NCBI GenBank assembly: GCA_016794505.1
Contig: JAEUJZ010000039.1
Coordinates: 1 to 42,746 of the forward strand
Length of the DNA stretch: 42,746 bases
Reading direction: 5' to 3'
Origin: Myxococcales bacterium
Lineage (GTDB): Bacteria; Myxococcota_A; Polyangia; Palsa-1104; JAEUJZ01
In this document: positions 26,421 to 36,014 of the stretch, in pieces
Numbering within the stretch: position 1 is the stretch's first letter
Layout: every line of letters begins with the position of its first letter
Notes under the pieces: model-generated
Seen by the model: the letters and a program-made list of their open reading frames with translations, nothing else
What the model was told of the DNA's origin: nothing
The model's database searches: none
Translations under genes and position numbers: made by a program

Positions 26421-27773
26421 ATGCGTTGTGCCGTGTCGTGTGCGGTCTGTGCCAGCGCGCTTCCGCAGGGGGGGCGTTCCGATTGCCGCTATTGCGGCGC
26501 GCGGTGTCGGATGCGAGCGTACCGAATCCGACTCGATGCCGGAGGCTGTCGGCGCGCGGATGCGCAGCGTCGGCAACTTGGCGGGCTGAGAGACGCGCTG
26601 AAGCAGGCAGGGCAAGACAAGGCGGCACTTCAGCGCAGCCAGAACGAGGCAGCCGAGTGGGCCGTGCTACTTGAAGCCGAAGAGGCCATGCTTCGCGCCG
26701 AACTGACCCGGCTGCGGCAAGAGCTGCAGGAGACGCAGCGACAAGCCGCAGAGGCGGAGGAATCAAGGGCAGCCAAGCACGACGAAGCGATGGCGTCCAA
26801 GCTGGCCGAGGCCGAACGCCTGCGCACGGTTGCCCAACAGAACGCCCGCCAAGCGCAGCGTCAGGTTGAACAGCTTACCGAGCAAGAGAAGAAAGCCCGT
26901 CGCCAGCTTGGGCAGATGCACGGCGAACACCAGCGCACGCAGGAGCAGCTTGTCGAGATAGCCCAGGCGCTGCAGGTTGCGCAGGCCGCAGTGGCCGACG
27001 AGAAGAAGGCATCCGCCGCACAGTCGGAGCGCTTGGCGCTGGCCGAGCAGGAGGCAAAGCGACTGACCGCGCTCGTCGAGAAGCAGCACGCCGAGTTGCA
27101 GAAGCGACGGGAAGAGCAAGAGCAGATTGTCCGTGAGCGCGCGGACTTCCGCCGAACCCAGGAAGCCCTGGCTGCAGCAGAGAGCGCTCGGAAGACTGCC
27201 GAGGAACGCTTTCAGCTTGAGTGGGCCGCCAAGTCCCGCCTGCTGGAACACCGGGATCGGCTGGAATACGAACGGGCCGAGCTCTACGCGAACGACAAGC
27301 GGCTGCGGGCGAAGCTACAGGAGGTGCGTGATGCATGCGACGGCCTGGCGAATGAGCGCGATCGCCTGCTTCATGAACTCCGGCGGCGCCCCAGTGCGGG
27401 CCCAAGTCGTCAGATGACGGAGCCCCGCAGCCTGGCAAGCACCCACCTTCAGAGCGAGTTGAACGCGGCCCGCATTGAGATCGCCTCGCTGCAAAACCAA
27501 GCCTTCGCAGTGACCAGCAAGCTGATGGCCGCCGAGCTGGCCCAGCGTCGTGCGGAAGGACAGGCGGAGCAGCTACGGTCCGAGCTAGCCGCGGCCCAGG
27601 TGCAGATCAACAGCCGCGCCTCCGAGGAGAACACCCGCATCGCCCTCGCGGTCATGCAGGCGCTGGGTCAGACGGGCGTGGGGGTGGCGGTCTCGCTGCT
27701 CCGAAACAAGTTTCTCGAAGAGGAATACCTCGCCAAGCTTGAAGAAGAGCAGAAGCGCCCAAAGAAGCCGTAG
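26421..27773 (+). CDS. Zinc-finger plus long coiled-coil protein
   Basis: The 450-aa product starts with a small zinc-binding module, C7-x2-C10-x14-C25-x3-C29-R, then an almost uninterrupted coiled coil from about residue 58 to 400 rich in Ala, Glu, Gln and Arg (for example RQELQETQRQAAEAEESRAA). It ends in a short helical tail (NTRIALAVMQALGQTGVGVA). The layout, a small DNA-binding-type head on a long coiled coil, recalls plasmid KfrA-type proteins, but I see no sequence match to them. The ATG follows a G-rich run that could serve as ribosome site. It converges with the serine recombinase gene 88 bp away, which suggests a mobile-element context. Confidence 0.75.
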   Translation: MRCAVSCAVCASALPQGGRSDCRYCGARCRMRAYRIRLDAGGCRRADAQRRQLGGLRDALKQAGQDKAALQRSQNEAAEWAVLLEAEEAMLRAELTRLRQELQETQRQAAEAEESRAAKHDEAMASKLAEAERLRTVAQQNARQAQRQVEQLTEQEKKARRQLGQMHGEHQRTQEQLVEIAQALQVAQAAVADEKKASAAQSERLALAEQEAKRLTALVEKQHAELQKRREEQEQIVRERADFRRTQEALAAAESARKTAEERFQLEWAAKSRLLEHRDRLEYERAELYANDKRLRAKLQEVRDACDGLANERDRLLHELRRRPSAGPSRQMTEPRSLASTHLQSELNAARIEIASLQNQAFAVTSKLMAAELAQRRAEGQAEQLRSELAAAQVQINSRASEENTRIALAVMQALGQTGVGVAVSLLRNKFLEEEYLAKLEEEQKRPKKP

Positions 27774-27861
27774 CTTCGCCAGCGTCGGCACGCCTGGCCG
27801 GCGCTTCCCGCTGGGGGATGTTCCGCCAGAGCCGATCCCCTGACGGAAGGAAGGAGAACGC

Positions 27862-28953
27862 TCAGCCTCGGGCGAGCAGGTCGGACACGCTGCCGGGATG
27901 CCAGCGACCGCCGGAAGGTGGGAGCAAGCCTTCACGGGTGAGACACGCGGCGATCTGACGAAAGCTGTGGCCATCACTGCGCAGGGTCTGAGCGCGTCGG
28001 AGAGCGCGCACACGGGTCTCTTCCATACCGTGGGTCAGCAAGGCGCGCACACTCGCCGCATGCCAGTCGCCGCCGCGGGCTGGAGCGTAGCCGTCGCGAT
28101 CTAGCACGGCGCCGATCTTGCGGAGGCTCAGACCGCGGGCGTGTAGATCGCGGGCACGCTCGGCGGCTTCGTCCTTGTCGCAGATCATCACCCTCGGGAT
28201 GCTGCGCTTGTACGGTCGGGGCGTGTGCCTGCCCGCGCGTTGCAGCAGCACACTGACGAAGCGACACCCCCAGGTGCCGCCGCCCCGCGCCGGTACTCCG
28301 TCGGCGTTCAGCGTGCGAGCGATCGCGCTGCACCCCATGCCCGCCTCGCGCAATGCGATCATCCGTCGGAGAGCCGCTTGTTCAGTCGGGTCTTCCTCGA
28401 CCACGCGGCGCCCTTTATCGTCCAATTGGCGAGATACGCGATAGCCATAAACCGGGGAACCTAATACGATGCCCTTCTGTTTTAAATACTGCATCGCTTC
28501 CCTGGTACGCTCCGAGATGATTTCACGTTCAAACTGAGCGTAATTGCCAAGATTCATCAGGAGCATCCGCCCCGCCGCCGTATGCGTATTGGCCATGCCG
28601 CACAGCGACAGCAAGTGAAAGCGATCGTGGCGAAAATACTCGTCGACCAGCAGACATAGGTCTCGGAGCGACCGCGACAGCCGATCGACCTTGACGACGA
28701 CGAGCGTGTCCGCTTGGCCTCGGGAAAGCATCTTCAGCGCCGCTTGCAACCCTCGCCGCTCCAGCGTCCCACCCGTCACCCCTTCATCCGCCTTGATATC
28801 GAGGAGCGTAATCCCCTGCAGCTGACAATACATCGTTAGCTTATCGCGTTGTGCGTCAAGACTCACCCCCTCGCACGCTTGCTCCTGTGTGCTTACGCGA
28901 ATATAACCAACGGCTATCTGTGAACGCTTCTCATGGCCTGTGTGAGTTTTCAT
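27862..28953 (-). CDS. Serine recombinase with triplicated C-terminal module
   Basis: The 363-aa product has a resolvase catalytic domain (about residues 14-155): VGYIRVSTQEQ with the nucleophile S21, VVVKVDRLSRSLRDL and NLGNYAQFEREIISERT. Next comes a recombinase-type DNA-binding segment, and then three similar units: ALREAGMGCSAIARTLNADG, DLHARGLSLRKIGAVLDRDG and TLRSDGHSFRQIAACLTREG, each followed by a Gly/Trp-containing turn (GGGTWG, GGDWHA, GGRWHP). It lacks a visible zinc ribbon. It is larger than simple resolvases (about 190 aa) and smaller than most large serine integrases (450 aa or more). Its 5' end abuts a beta-propeller gene that has lost its start, which fits an integration or rearrangement at this point. 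Confidence 0.9.
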   Translation of the reverse strand: MKTHTGHEKRSQIAVGYIRVSTQEQACEGVSLDAQRDKLTMYCQLQGITLLDIKADEGVTGGTLERRGLQAALKMLSRGQADTLVVVKVDRLSRSLRDLCLLVDEYFRHDRFHLLSLCGMANTHTAAGRMLLMNLGNYAQFEREIISERTREAMQYLKQKGIVLGSPVYGYRVSRQLDDKGRRVVEEDPTEQAALRRMIALREAGMGCSAIARTLNADGVPARGGGTWGCRFVSVLLQRAGRHTPRPYKRSIPRVMICDKDEAAERARDLHARGLSLRKIGAVLDRDGYAPARGGDWHAASVRALLTHGMEETRVRALRRAQTLRSDGHSFRQIAACLTREGLLPPSGGRWHPGSVSDLLARG

Positions 28954-30540
28954 GCCCAGCGTCGTATTTCAATTTATTGGACCGTGGTGCGCAAGCGAGG
29001 ATCCTCCTGGGAGTCCATCCCGAGCGGCACGACGCAGGGACTCACGGACATCTTTGGCACCAGCGAACAGGACATCTGGGTGGTGGGCCGATCCGGGACG
29101 CTCTTGCACTGGGATGGCCAGCGCTTTTCGCCTAGCTTGGTTCCTGGCTTGGGCAGCCTCAACCTCTGGTCGGTCTGGGGTCGAGCCGCGAACGACTTCT
29201 GGGCCGTGGGCGATGGCAACACGGCCCTGCACTTCGATGGCACTTCGTGGCGATTTACCTCCGTCGGCCTTGCCTCCTCGCGAAACAGTGTCTGGGGCAG
29301 CGCCAGCAACAACGTGTTCACTGTAAGCAGCGGGGGCTTGATCCAGCGCTGGGACGGCAGCCAGTGGCAGGCTGCTGTCAGCCCGACGACCATCGATCTC
29401 AACGGCATCTGGGGCAGCGATGCCACGCACGTCTGGGCTGTGGGAGGAACCCCAGGCCGCGTGATCTTCTACGACGGCGCCACCTGGTCGCTCGCCGCGA
29501 TGCAGCCGCCCGGTCCGCCACTTTACGTCAACAATGTCCACGGCAAGGATGGCAACGATCTGTGGGCGGTTGGCTCAAGCGGCACGCTGATGCATCTCGA
29601 TTCGGGTGGCTGGCAGATCCTGCCCACCGGCACCACTCAGCACCTGCGCGGCCTCTGGTACAGCCAAGCCAATGAGATCTGGGCGCTGGGTCTAAGCGGT
29701 CAGATCCTGCGCTGCGATGGCAGTCAAGTCACACGTGTCAACCCCGGTCTCGCCGTCAACCTGCGGACGGTCTGGGGCGCTAGCCCAAAGGACATCTGGG
29801 CGGCGGGCGAAGGCGGACAACTCTCGCACTGGGATGGCACGCGCTGGGCAGCGGTGACCAGCGCCAGCACTCGCGCGATCCACAAGCTTTGGGGACGCAG
29901 TGCATCTGACATCTGGGCGGCAGGCGATGGCGGTCAGATCATGCACTGGACTGGCAGCCAGTGGTCTGTCGTCTCTGCTGCAACGGCACAAGCGCTGCGC
30001 GGGGTCTGGGGAGGCAGCGGTCAGGATGTGTGGTTCGTGGGCGATGGCGGAGTGGCGCAGCACTGGGATGGCATGTCGATCCAGCCAGTCAACAGCGGCG
30101 TCACAGCCCGGCTCAACGACCTGTGGGGCAGCGGTGAAAAGCGATGGGCTGTCGGGGAGAACGGCGTCGTGCTGCAGACGAGCGGCGGTGCGTTTTTGCC
30201 GGTGTCGGGCCAGGTCAGCAGCGCGCTTTACGCCATCCACGGCAGCGGCCCCTCCGACATCTACGCGGTGGGTGCAATGGGCACCGTGCTGCACTTTGAC
30301 GGGACAAGCTGGGCCGTCGAGGTCCACGCGGGCGGAGCGACCCTAAACGCGGTGTGGGCGGCGTCGCCTGACTTGGTGTGGATCGCGGGGACGCAAGGCA
30401 CGCTTCTTCGGGGACGATTCGGCATGCTGGTGCTGATGCCGGCGGCGGTGCCATCGGACCTACGCGGACTTTGGGCCAGCAGCTCTGGCCTGGGCTATGC
30501 GGTCGGAGACAACGGCTACATCCTGCAGCTTCGCCCCTAA
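28933..30540 (+). CDS. Beta-propeller repeat protein, 5'-truncated
   Basis: The frame encodes about 13 repeats of the type W-G-x-S-x-x-D-I-W-A-V-G-x-x-G-x-x-x-H-W-D-G, common in myxobacterial surface proteins. Clear blades include QDIWVVGRSGTLLHWDG, SDIWAAGDGGQIMHW and SDIYAVGAMGTVLHFDG. The protein ends cleanly after a last blade (GYAVGDNGYILQLRP). The first 15 or so residues do not look like a signal peptide. From TVVRKRGSSWESIPSGTTQG onward the sequence reads as the second half of a blade. The original 5' part with signal peptide and first blade or blades is therefore missing, with a break near 28975-28985 next to the divergent serine recombinase. The ATG given is only the first available; expression is doubtful. 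Confidence 0.75.
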   Translation: MACVSFHAQRRISIYWTVVRKRGSSWESIPSGTTQGLTDIFGTSEQDIWVVGRSGTLLHWDGQRFSPSLVPGLGSLNLWSVWGRAANDFWAVGDGNTALHFDGTSWRFTSVGLASSRNSVWGSASNNVFTVSSGGLIQRWDGSQWQAAVSPTTIDLNGIWGSDATHVWAVGGTPGRVIFYDGATWSLAAMQPPGPPLYVNNVHGKDGNDLWAVGSSGTLMHLDSGGWQILPTGTTQHLRGLWYSQANEIWALGLSGQILRCDGSQVTRVNPGLAVNLRTVWGASPKDIWAAGEGGQLSHWDGTRWAAVTSASTRAIHKLWGRSASDIWAAGDGGQIMHWTGSQWSVVSAATAQALRGVWGGSGQDVWFVGDGGVAQHWDGMSIQPVNSGVTARLNDLWGSGEKRWAVGENGVVLQTSGGAFLPVSGQVSSALYAIHGSGPSDIYAVGAMGTVLHFDGTSWAVEVHAGGATLNAVWAASPDLVWIAGTQGTLLRGRFGMLVLMPAAVPSDLRGLWASSSGLGYAVGDNGYILQLRP

Positions 30541-30559
30541 GCGGCCAGAGTTGCAGCGC

Positions 30560-32074
30560 TCAGCGGCGGCTTCCGCGACGCGGCAGAGCGATGAGTACCA
30601 CGCCAAGCGCCGTCGCTAGGCTGCCAGCCGAAAGCAGCCCAATTCCCGGCGCGAGGGTGCCGTAGTACTCGCGGCAGAGCACTCCCATCGGCGGCTCCTG
30701 GATGCAGACATCTCGTATGGCCAGCGCTGAGGCCCCAAAGCCGATCATCAGGCCCCCGCCAGCGATGAGCACGCCGCCGGTAATCAAGCGCCACAGCGGC
30801 CGTCGCTGCACGAACGGCAGGCGCCGCAGCGTGACATCCCAGACGGTGGTCTGTCCTTCGGCGATTGCTAGATCGGCGCTCGCAGCTTCGTAGTCCGCGG
30901 CTTCAATCCGCACGCGCTGCGACCCAGCGAATGCCGGCATAGAGTATGGGGTCCGCCCGAGTGCCAGCGCGCCTCGATATGCTATGGCACCGACGGGACT
31001 TGAGCGGATCTGGAGGCTGCCGCGGGCTCGGTTGAGGCCACGCAGCAGCACTTCTTCCACCGCGCTCAACAGTCGGCTCTGCATGTCGTCTGGGCTGCCG
31101 CTCGGCCAGGGAATGCGGGTCTGTGCCGCTTCCTCTGCCGCTTGTACGTCGATGTGTGTGATCTGCAGCGAGCCAACACTCGCGCTCTGCCCCCCGTCGT
31201 CAACCCGCTGCAACAGCAGCACATGTTCGCTGCCCTGCTGTCGTGCTTGCGCGAGCAGGCAGTGTACCTGGGCCTCACAAGTCGTCCCCGGATCCGAGCT
31301 GTCCAGCGTCTCGCGCAGCGGTACCAGCCCGGTCCGACGCACGGCTCGCACCACCGCGCGCATGAGCGGGTCGGCGTGGGCCAAGTCACTGTCGACAAGC
31401 CGTGAGACGATCCGCGCGCGGGCTGGCGTGGTCAGCAGCATGGCCTGCGATTCCTCGTTGAAGCGGACCTGCAGCAAGCGACCGGGCAGCACGTCTACCG
31501 GGCCGCTCATGCGATGACCGCGCTGTTCGACGCGCAGCGTGTGGCGACCCGGTGGCAGCATCAGCGGCGCATGCAAGGGCAAGCTGCCAAGTAGCAGATC
31601 GTCGACGAAAACCCAGGACCCATCGCTGGCCAACAGATCGACCTCGCCGTGGCTGGGGCGATCTTTGGCAAAGCTGTGACGAATTTGCTCAAGCATCTGC
31701 CGATCCGGCTGACTGGCTGGATCGGCGACGAAGCGACGCCAAAAATCGAGAGCCTGCAGGCGCTGTCCGCGCAGCATCGCCAGCCGTCCAAGCTGAAACA
31801 GCAGATACGGCTGCGCTTGCTGCTTCATCGCTTGTTCTAGCAGGGCCCGCGCTCCGTCGAAATCGCGGGCTTGGATGGCCGCTTCGAGCATTGGCAACAC
31901 ACGCTGTGGGTTGGTCGCCGCTTGGAGCTCGTGGGAACTGCGGGCGGCCGTCGGCAGCGTCGATCCGCGTGGGCTGCGCTCGCGTGCTGACAGCGCATCA
32001 GGCCACGCCAAAAGAGCCCACACCAGCGTCTGTGCCAGCCAGCGCACCAGACGAAGTGGGCCCTCGTATTTCAT
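30560..32074 (-). CDS. Exported PEGA-domain protein with C-terminal membrane segments
   Basis: The 504-aa product has an N-terminal hydrophobic segment (about residues 8-30) and a TPR-like helical part (about 50-135). A PEGA-like domain follows (about 144-200; WVFVDDLLLGSLP, LPPGRHTLRVEQRGH). A middle domain (about 210-345) comes before a second PEGA-like domain (about 355-425; GSLQIRSSPVGAIAYRGA). Two hydrophobic segments lie near the C-terminus (ITGGVLIAGGGLMIGFGASAL and a second around 475-498). PEGA domains are surface or periplasmic modules often paired with Ser/Thr kinases in Myxococcota. The start overlaps the kinase stop by 4 bp (ATGA, 32071-32074), so the two are translationally coupled. 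It converges with the propeller gene at 20 bp. Confidence 0.85.
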   Translation of the reverse strand: MKYEGPLRLVRWLAQTLVWALLAWPDALSARERSPRGSTLPTAARSSHELQAATNPQRVLPMLEAAIQARDFDGARALLEQAMKQQAQPYLLFQLGRLAMLRGQRLQALDFWRRFVADPASQPDRQMLEQIRHSFAKDRPSHGEVDLLASDGSWVFVDDLLLGSLPLHAPLMLPPGRHTLRVEQRGHRMSGPVDVLPGRLLQVRFNEESQAMLLTTPARARIVSRLVDSDLAHADPLMRAVVRAVRRTGLVPLRETLDSSDPGTTCEAQVHCLLAQARQQGSEHVLLLQRVDDGGQSASVGSLQITHIDVQAAEEAAQTRIPWPSGSPDDMQSRLLSAVEEVLLRGLNRARGSLQIRSSPVGAIAYRGALALGRTPYSMPAFAGSQRVRIEAADYEAASADLAIAEGQTTVWDVTLRRLPFVQRRPLWRLITGGVLIAGGGLMIGFGASALAIRDVCIQEPPMGVLCREYYGTLAPGIGLLSAGSLATALGVVLIALPRRGSRR

Positions 32075-35000
32075 AAGCAGGCCCCCACCTGCGTGACCTT
32101 GCCGGCCCGGACCACGACGGACTCGCCGCGCTCCGCGACCTGCAAGACGTGCTGGCCGGGAGGCATCCAGATCGTGGTCTCTTGGCAGCGCCCGGCCTGC
32201 TTACGACGCATGACGATCTTACCCAGCCGAGGCTGCAAGCGAGCCAGCGCCTGCTGCACATGACTCTTGCGCTCGGGCGAGAGTCGAACCTGCGGCAGGT
32301 TGAGCTTGTCGTACCAGGTCATCGCCTCGGGCCAGCGCTCAAGTGCTTCGTAGGCTTGGGCCAGCTGATAGGCCACCTCGATCACAAGCTGCGCACAGGG
32401 CTTGGCCCGCAAGCGATTGTTGGCGCACAGAGCATGTGCTTTCTCGAAGTTCTTCTGGGCCGCTCGATAGTCGCGTCGGCGAAGTGCCGCGCTGCCCGCA
32501 CTGGCGAACTTTTCGACCTCGCTCTCGGGCAGGCGCAGGGTCACGGTGCGACCGCTCTCTACCAGAAACGTCTGCTCACCTGAGAACGATGACAGGCGAT
32601 GCCCACCGCTCGGCAAGGTCAGAGCGGGAACCGGCGTCACTTGCCACGCACGGCTATCCATCTGGAACCAGACACCGGGGTTGGCCTGTACCAGCACCAC
32701 CCCTGAGCCACCTGCGCGAGGCAAGGGCGGAGCACTGCGCTCGGTCGCTATGCCGCTGCTCCTCCTCGGCGGGGTTGGCGGGGTCGGCTCGGCCGGCAGC
32801 GTCGCGATGGGCTCGGCGTGAAGTAGCCGCGTCAGCACCACCTCGGCCCGAGCGCGCACCGCCGCATCGCGATCGTGGGATAGACGACGGAGCACGTCTA
32901 GAATCGGCTGCCCCTTTGCTCCAGGCGCCAGATCGCCGCAGACCTCGACGACGAGGCGGCGAACCAAGGGCTCGGGATCTTGGGCCGCACGCCACAGCAG
33001 GCTGGCCGCGCGCGGCACGGGCAGGGTGGCTGCCGCCTCAATCGCCGCCATGCGCTGCTCGACCAAGGACACCGTGATCAGCGCCGTCAGATCCGGCGGT
33101 TCTGCCAGCTTCTGTCCCAGCTGCAACAGCGCGCCGTACGCCCGGATCGCATCCGGTCCACCTTGGCGCATGGCTTCCTCAAGAACCGCTACGGCACGGC
33201 GATCGCCACGCGCCGCCAGGCGGCATGCTGCAGCGAGGCGTACCTTCGGGCTACCGTCAGACAGCAGCCGCACTTGCAGCTCGGTTCCACCGGACCCGCT
33301 TTCCAGGATCAGGCTGCGCACGGCCGCCGATGCCGAAGCAGACAACGACAACAGGCGCGCGGCCTGACTCTGATCTCCCAGGTGCAGCAGCAGGCTGCGG
33401 GCTGCCGCTTCGGTCTCTGGCGAGGAGCCAGCAAGCAGCGCATTGACCCGCCCGGTCACGGCCTGCGTGAGCCCCGGACTTCGACGCAGATCGTTGGCAT
33501 GCTGCAGCAGCCCCAAAAGCGCTGCTTGCTGCACCGCCACGTGCGAGTCGGCCAAGCCCTGCAGCAAGGCCGTCAGCGCTGGCTCATCACTGCGTCGTCC
33601 CAAAGAGCGCACGCTGCTGAGCCGCACCGCTTCCTGATCGTCGTTTAGCAGGCTGCTAAGCAGCGCTGTAGCTTCTGACCAGCTGCTGTCTCGCAGCACC
33701 TCACTGCCGGCCTGACGCACGTGCCAGTCAGGATCGCGGATGGCTTGCCGCGCCCACATCGCGCTCTGCACTGCCATGATGCGAGGATCCTTGGCCGCCA
33801 GCATCAGCACGGCAGCCGCCGCGGCAATCTGCAGGCTGGGCGCGGTGGTTGGGGCCAGTAGCTCGCGCAGCGGCAGCAGATCCTGCACGCTTCCCACTGC
33901 GGCGAGCCCTTCGAGCGCCGCCACCCGCGCCGGAAGATCGGCCTGGCTGTCAGCCAGAACGTAACGGAACAGGTCCGTTGATCCGGTCCCCGCAAAAAAG
34001 GCCAGAGCCCGTGCGGCAATCAGCTGCTGCGGGTTTGGACGAGACGCCAACTGGGTCAGAAATTGGCGTCCCTCTTCTTCGCCCAAGCGAGTCAGAAATC
34101 CTGCACTTTCGATGCGTTCGTTCTGCGCGGTAGCTCGCCGCATGCGATCGACAAGGATGCGGGTCGCCTCGTCACTTCCCGCCTGAGCGCGAACGTACAG
34201 AGCTGGCAGCAACACTTCGTTCGCCAGTCGCCCCTGCGCTTGCTGCGCATCGAGCACGGCGATTGCTTCTCGCGCACCGCGCTCAGCAAGCAGCAGCGCG
34301 GCGTGCGTACGCAGGCTCTCGTTTTCGCTGCGCAGAGACTGCTGCAGCACGCTTTCGCCCGCGCGCTCACCAAGCGTCAGCAAGGCGTCAGCCATCGCCA
34401 GTCGGGCTCGCTCGCTGGTCTCCTGCGCGAGCGCCTGCTGCAGCGAGGCCAGGACACTGCGCTCTCCGACCCGCCCCAGAGCCGCGGCGGCCTCCTCGCG
34501 CAGCTCGGATTCGGTGGCCACAAGGAGCTTCAGCAGGCCATCGCGCGCCGCCGCGCTGCGGGCAGCCGCCAGGGCCTGCGTCGCAGCCAGTCGAGTCGGC
34601 AGGGTTCCCGCTTGGCTGCGGCTGAGCAAGACCTGGGTGGCCTTATCCGCCGCCGCCCGCACATCGCTGAGCGCAACGGCTGGGGGACCGCGCCGACGCA
34701 GCAGCCAGCCCGAAACGAGCAAGCCCAAGAGCAGCAGGCTGACCCCCACCCCCACCGCGATTCGCCTGAGCCCTCGGCCTTTTACACGTGGTGGCGGCAC
34801 CGTCGCTGCGATGCGGGTCGGCTGCTCTTCTCGCGCCGCCGCGATGGCTTGCCGCGGATCGAGCCGCATCAGCTCCTGCTGCAGCACCTGTTCAAGCTCG
34901 TGCATCGATTCAAAGCGGGCCGACGGATCTTTGGCCAACAGCCGCAGCACCACGGCCTCTACGTCGGCTGGGATTCCCGCCGCGGGTGCCCGCTGGCTTG

Positions 35001-35796
35001 GCGGCTGCACGGCATCCTGCATGTGCATGGCCAAGACCAGGATCTGTGTCTCAGCCACAAACGGCGGCGTGCCCGTCAGCATGTGATAGAGGATGCAGCC
35101 CACGGCGTACTGATCCGTCTTGGGCGTCACCGGGCGATTCTTGGTCTGTTCGGGAGCCATATAGGCCGGCGTCCCGACGATTGCGCCTGACTTGGTCAGT
35201 CCACTCGCCGCCGCGCCCTGGCCCGCCCCTTCCAGCTGGGTACTTTCGCTCGCGTCGGCTCGCTGCGTGTCCTTGGCGATACCAAAGTCGACAATCTTTA
35301 CGAAGTCATCGCTGCCTTCCTGCGTCACCAGAAAGACGTTGTCTGGCTTGAGATCGCGATGGACCACGCCATGACCATGTGCGGCCTGCATACCACGGGC
35401 GATCTGCATGGCGATGCGCAGGCTGCGCACGAGAGGCAGGGGGCCCTGCTTCAAGTCTGTGGTCAGCGTCCGTCCCTGCAGAAGCTCCATCACCAAATAG
35501 GAATGACCCTCTGCCGTCACTCCGAAGTCGGAAATAAAGACGATGTTGGGATGCTTTACGCGCGACGCGATCTGCGCTTCTTTCAGGAAGCGTTTCTTCG
35601 ATGTGGAGTCCTGCGGTCGGCGCAGAACCTTGAGCGCGAACTCGCTCTTCAGCAGCGAGTGTTCGACGCGGTACACCACGCCCATGCCGCCTTGACTCAA
35701 GCGCTCGACCACGCGATAGCGCTCGCCGATGACGTTTCCCACCAGCGGATCGGCGCGGCTGGGACCGTGGCTAGAGGCGGGCGGACCGTCGGTCAT
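32071..35796 (-). CDS. Membrane-anchored Ser/Thr protein kinase with HEAT repeats
   Basis: The 1241-aa product begins with a Hanks-type kinase domain (about 24-310): glycine loop LSQGGMGVVY, catalytic K56 in FALKVL, H146-R-D148-LKPDN, D170-F-G and GTPAYMAPEQ at 208-217, all intact. A single membrane segment follows (about 345-366, IAVGVGVSLLLLGLLVSGWLL). The outer part has about 600 residues of HEAT/armadillo-like repeats (LGRVGERSVLASLQQAL, LRELLAPTTAPSLQIAAAAA and many more), then a Pro-rich link, a PEGA-like piece (about 1050-1105) and a TPR-like end. By family knowledge it senses something outside the inner membrane and phosphorylates cytosolic targets. It forms an operon with the PEGA gene and is divergent from a truncated kinase gene. 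Confidence 0.95.
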   Translation of the reverse strand: MTDGPPASSHGPSRADPLVGNVIGERYRVVERLSQGGMGVVYRVEHSLLKSEFALKVLRRPQDSTSKKRFLKEAQIASRVKHPNIVFISDFGVTAEGHSYLVMELLQGRTLTTDLKQGPLPLVRSLRIAMQIARGMQAAHGHGVVHRDLKPDNVFLVTQEGSDDFVKIVDFGIAKDTQRADASESTQLEGAGQGAAASGLTKSGAIVGTPAYMAPEQTKNRPVTPKTDQYAVGCILYHMLTGTPPFVAETQILVLAMHMQDAVQPPSQRAPAAGIPADVEAVVLRLLAKDPSARFESMHELEQVLQQELMRLDPRQAIAAAREEQPTRIAATVPPPRVKGRGLRRIAVGVGVSLLLLGLLVSGWLLRRRGPPAVALSDVRAAADKATQVLLSRSQAGTLPTRLAATQALAAARSAAARDGLLKLLVATESELREEAAAALGRVGERSVLASLQQALAQETSERARLAMADALLTLGERAGESVLQQSLRSENESLRTHAALLLAERGAREAIAVLDAQQAQGRLANEVLLPALYVRAQAGSDEATRILVDRMRRATAQNERIESAGFLTRLGEEEGRQFLTQLASRPNPQQLIAARALAFFAGTGSTDLFRYVLADSQADLPARVAALEGLAAVGSVQDLLPLRELLAPTTAPSLQIAAAAAVLMLAAKDPRIMAVQSAMWARQAIRDPDWHVRQAGSEVLRDSSWSEATALLSSLLNDDQEAVRLSSVRSLGRRSDEPALTALLQGLADSHVAVQQAALLGLLQHANDLRRSPGLTQAVTGRVNALLAGSSPETEAAARSLLLHLGDQSQAARLLSLSASASAAVRSLILESGSGGTELQVRLLSDGSPKVRLAAACRLAARGDRRAVAVLEEAMRQGGPDAIRAYGALLQLGQKLAEPPDLTALITVSLVEQRMAAIEAAATLPVPRAASLLWRAAQDPEPLVRRLVVEVCGDLAPGAKGQPILDVLRRLSHDRDAAVRARAEVVLTRLLHAEPIATLPAEPTPPTPPRRSSGIATERSAPPLPRAGGSGVVLVQANPGVWFQMDSRAWQVTPVPALTLPSGGHRLSSFSGEQTFLVESGRTVTLRLPESEVEKFASAGSAALRRRDYRAAQKNFEKAHALCANNRLRAKPCAQLVIEVAYQLAQAYEALERWPEAMTWYDKLNLPQVRLSPERKSHVQQALARLQPRLGKIVMRRKQAGRCQETTIWMPPGQHVLQVAERGESVVVRAGKVTQVGACL

Positions 35797-35968
35797 CGCC
35801 CCGCGATCATATCACGCTCGCTACGACGGCTGCGGGGGCGGGCGAGCTGCTTGGCGACGTCAGCGGTTGGGCAGGCACAGCCAGGGGTTGCCAGGTGGCC
35901 CGCGCTTGCGGCTCGCACGGCCTCGCGCTCAACAGCGTGCAGCCCCGCCGCCGAGCGCGTTGCCTGGC

Positions 35969-35998
35969 TTGTTTTGCCTAGACGCTCTCTCCTAGAAT
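35969..35998 (+). promoter_or_regulatory. Candidate sigma-70-type promoter for the truncated kinase gene
   Basis: TTGTTT at 35969-35974 and TAGAAT at 35993-35998 are spaced by 18 bp. An AAGGGG ribosome site follows at 36003-36008 and an ATG at 36015. The predicted start of transcription would leave almost no leader before the ribosome site. Confidence 0.35.
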
Positions 35999-36014
35999 GA
36001 TCAAGGGGCCATGT

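Noticed and set aside
26170..26766. 198-codon minus-strand frame
   Set aside because: Overlaps two plus-strand genes with better starts; its composition is the typical GC-rich shadow pattern.
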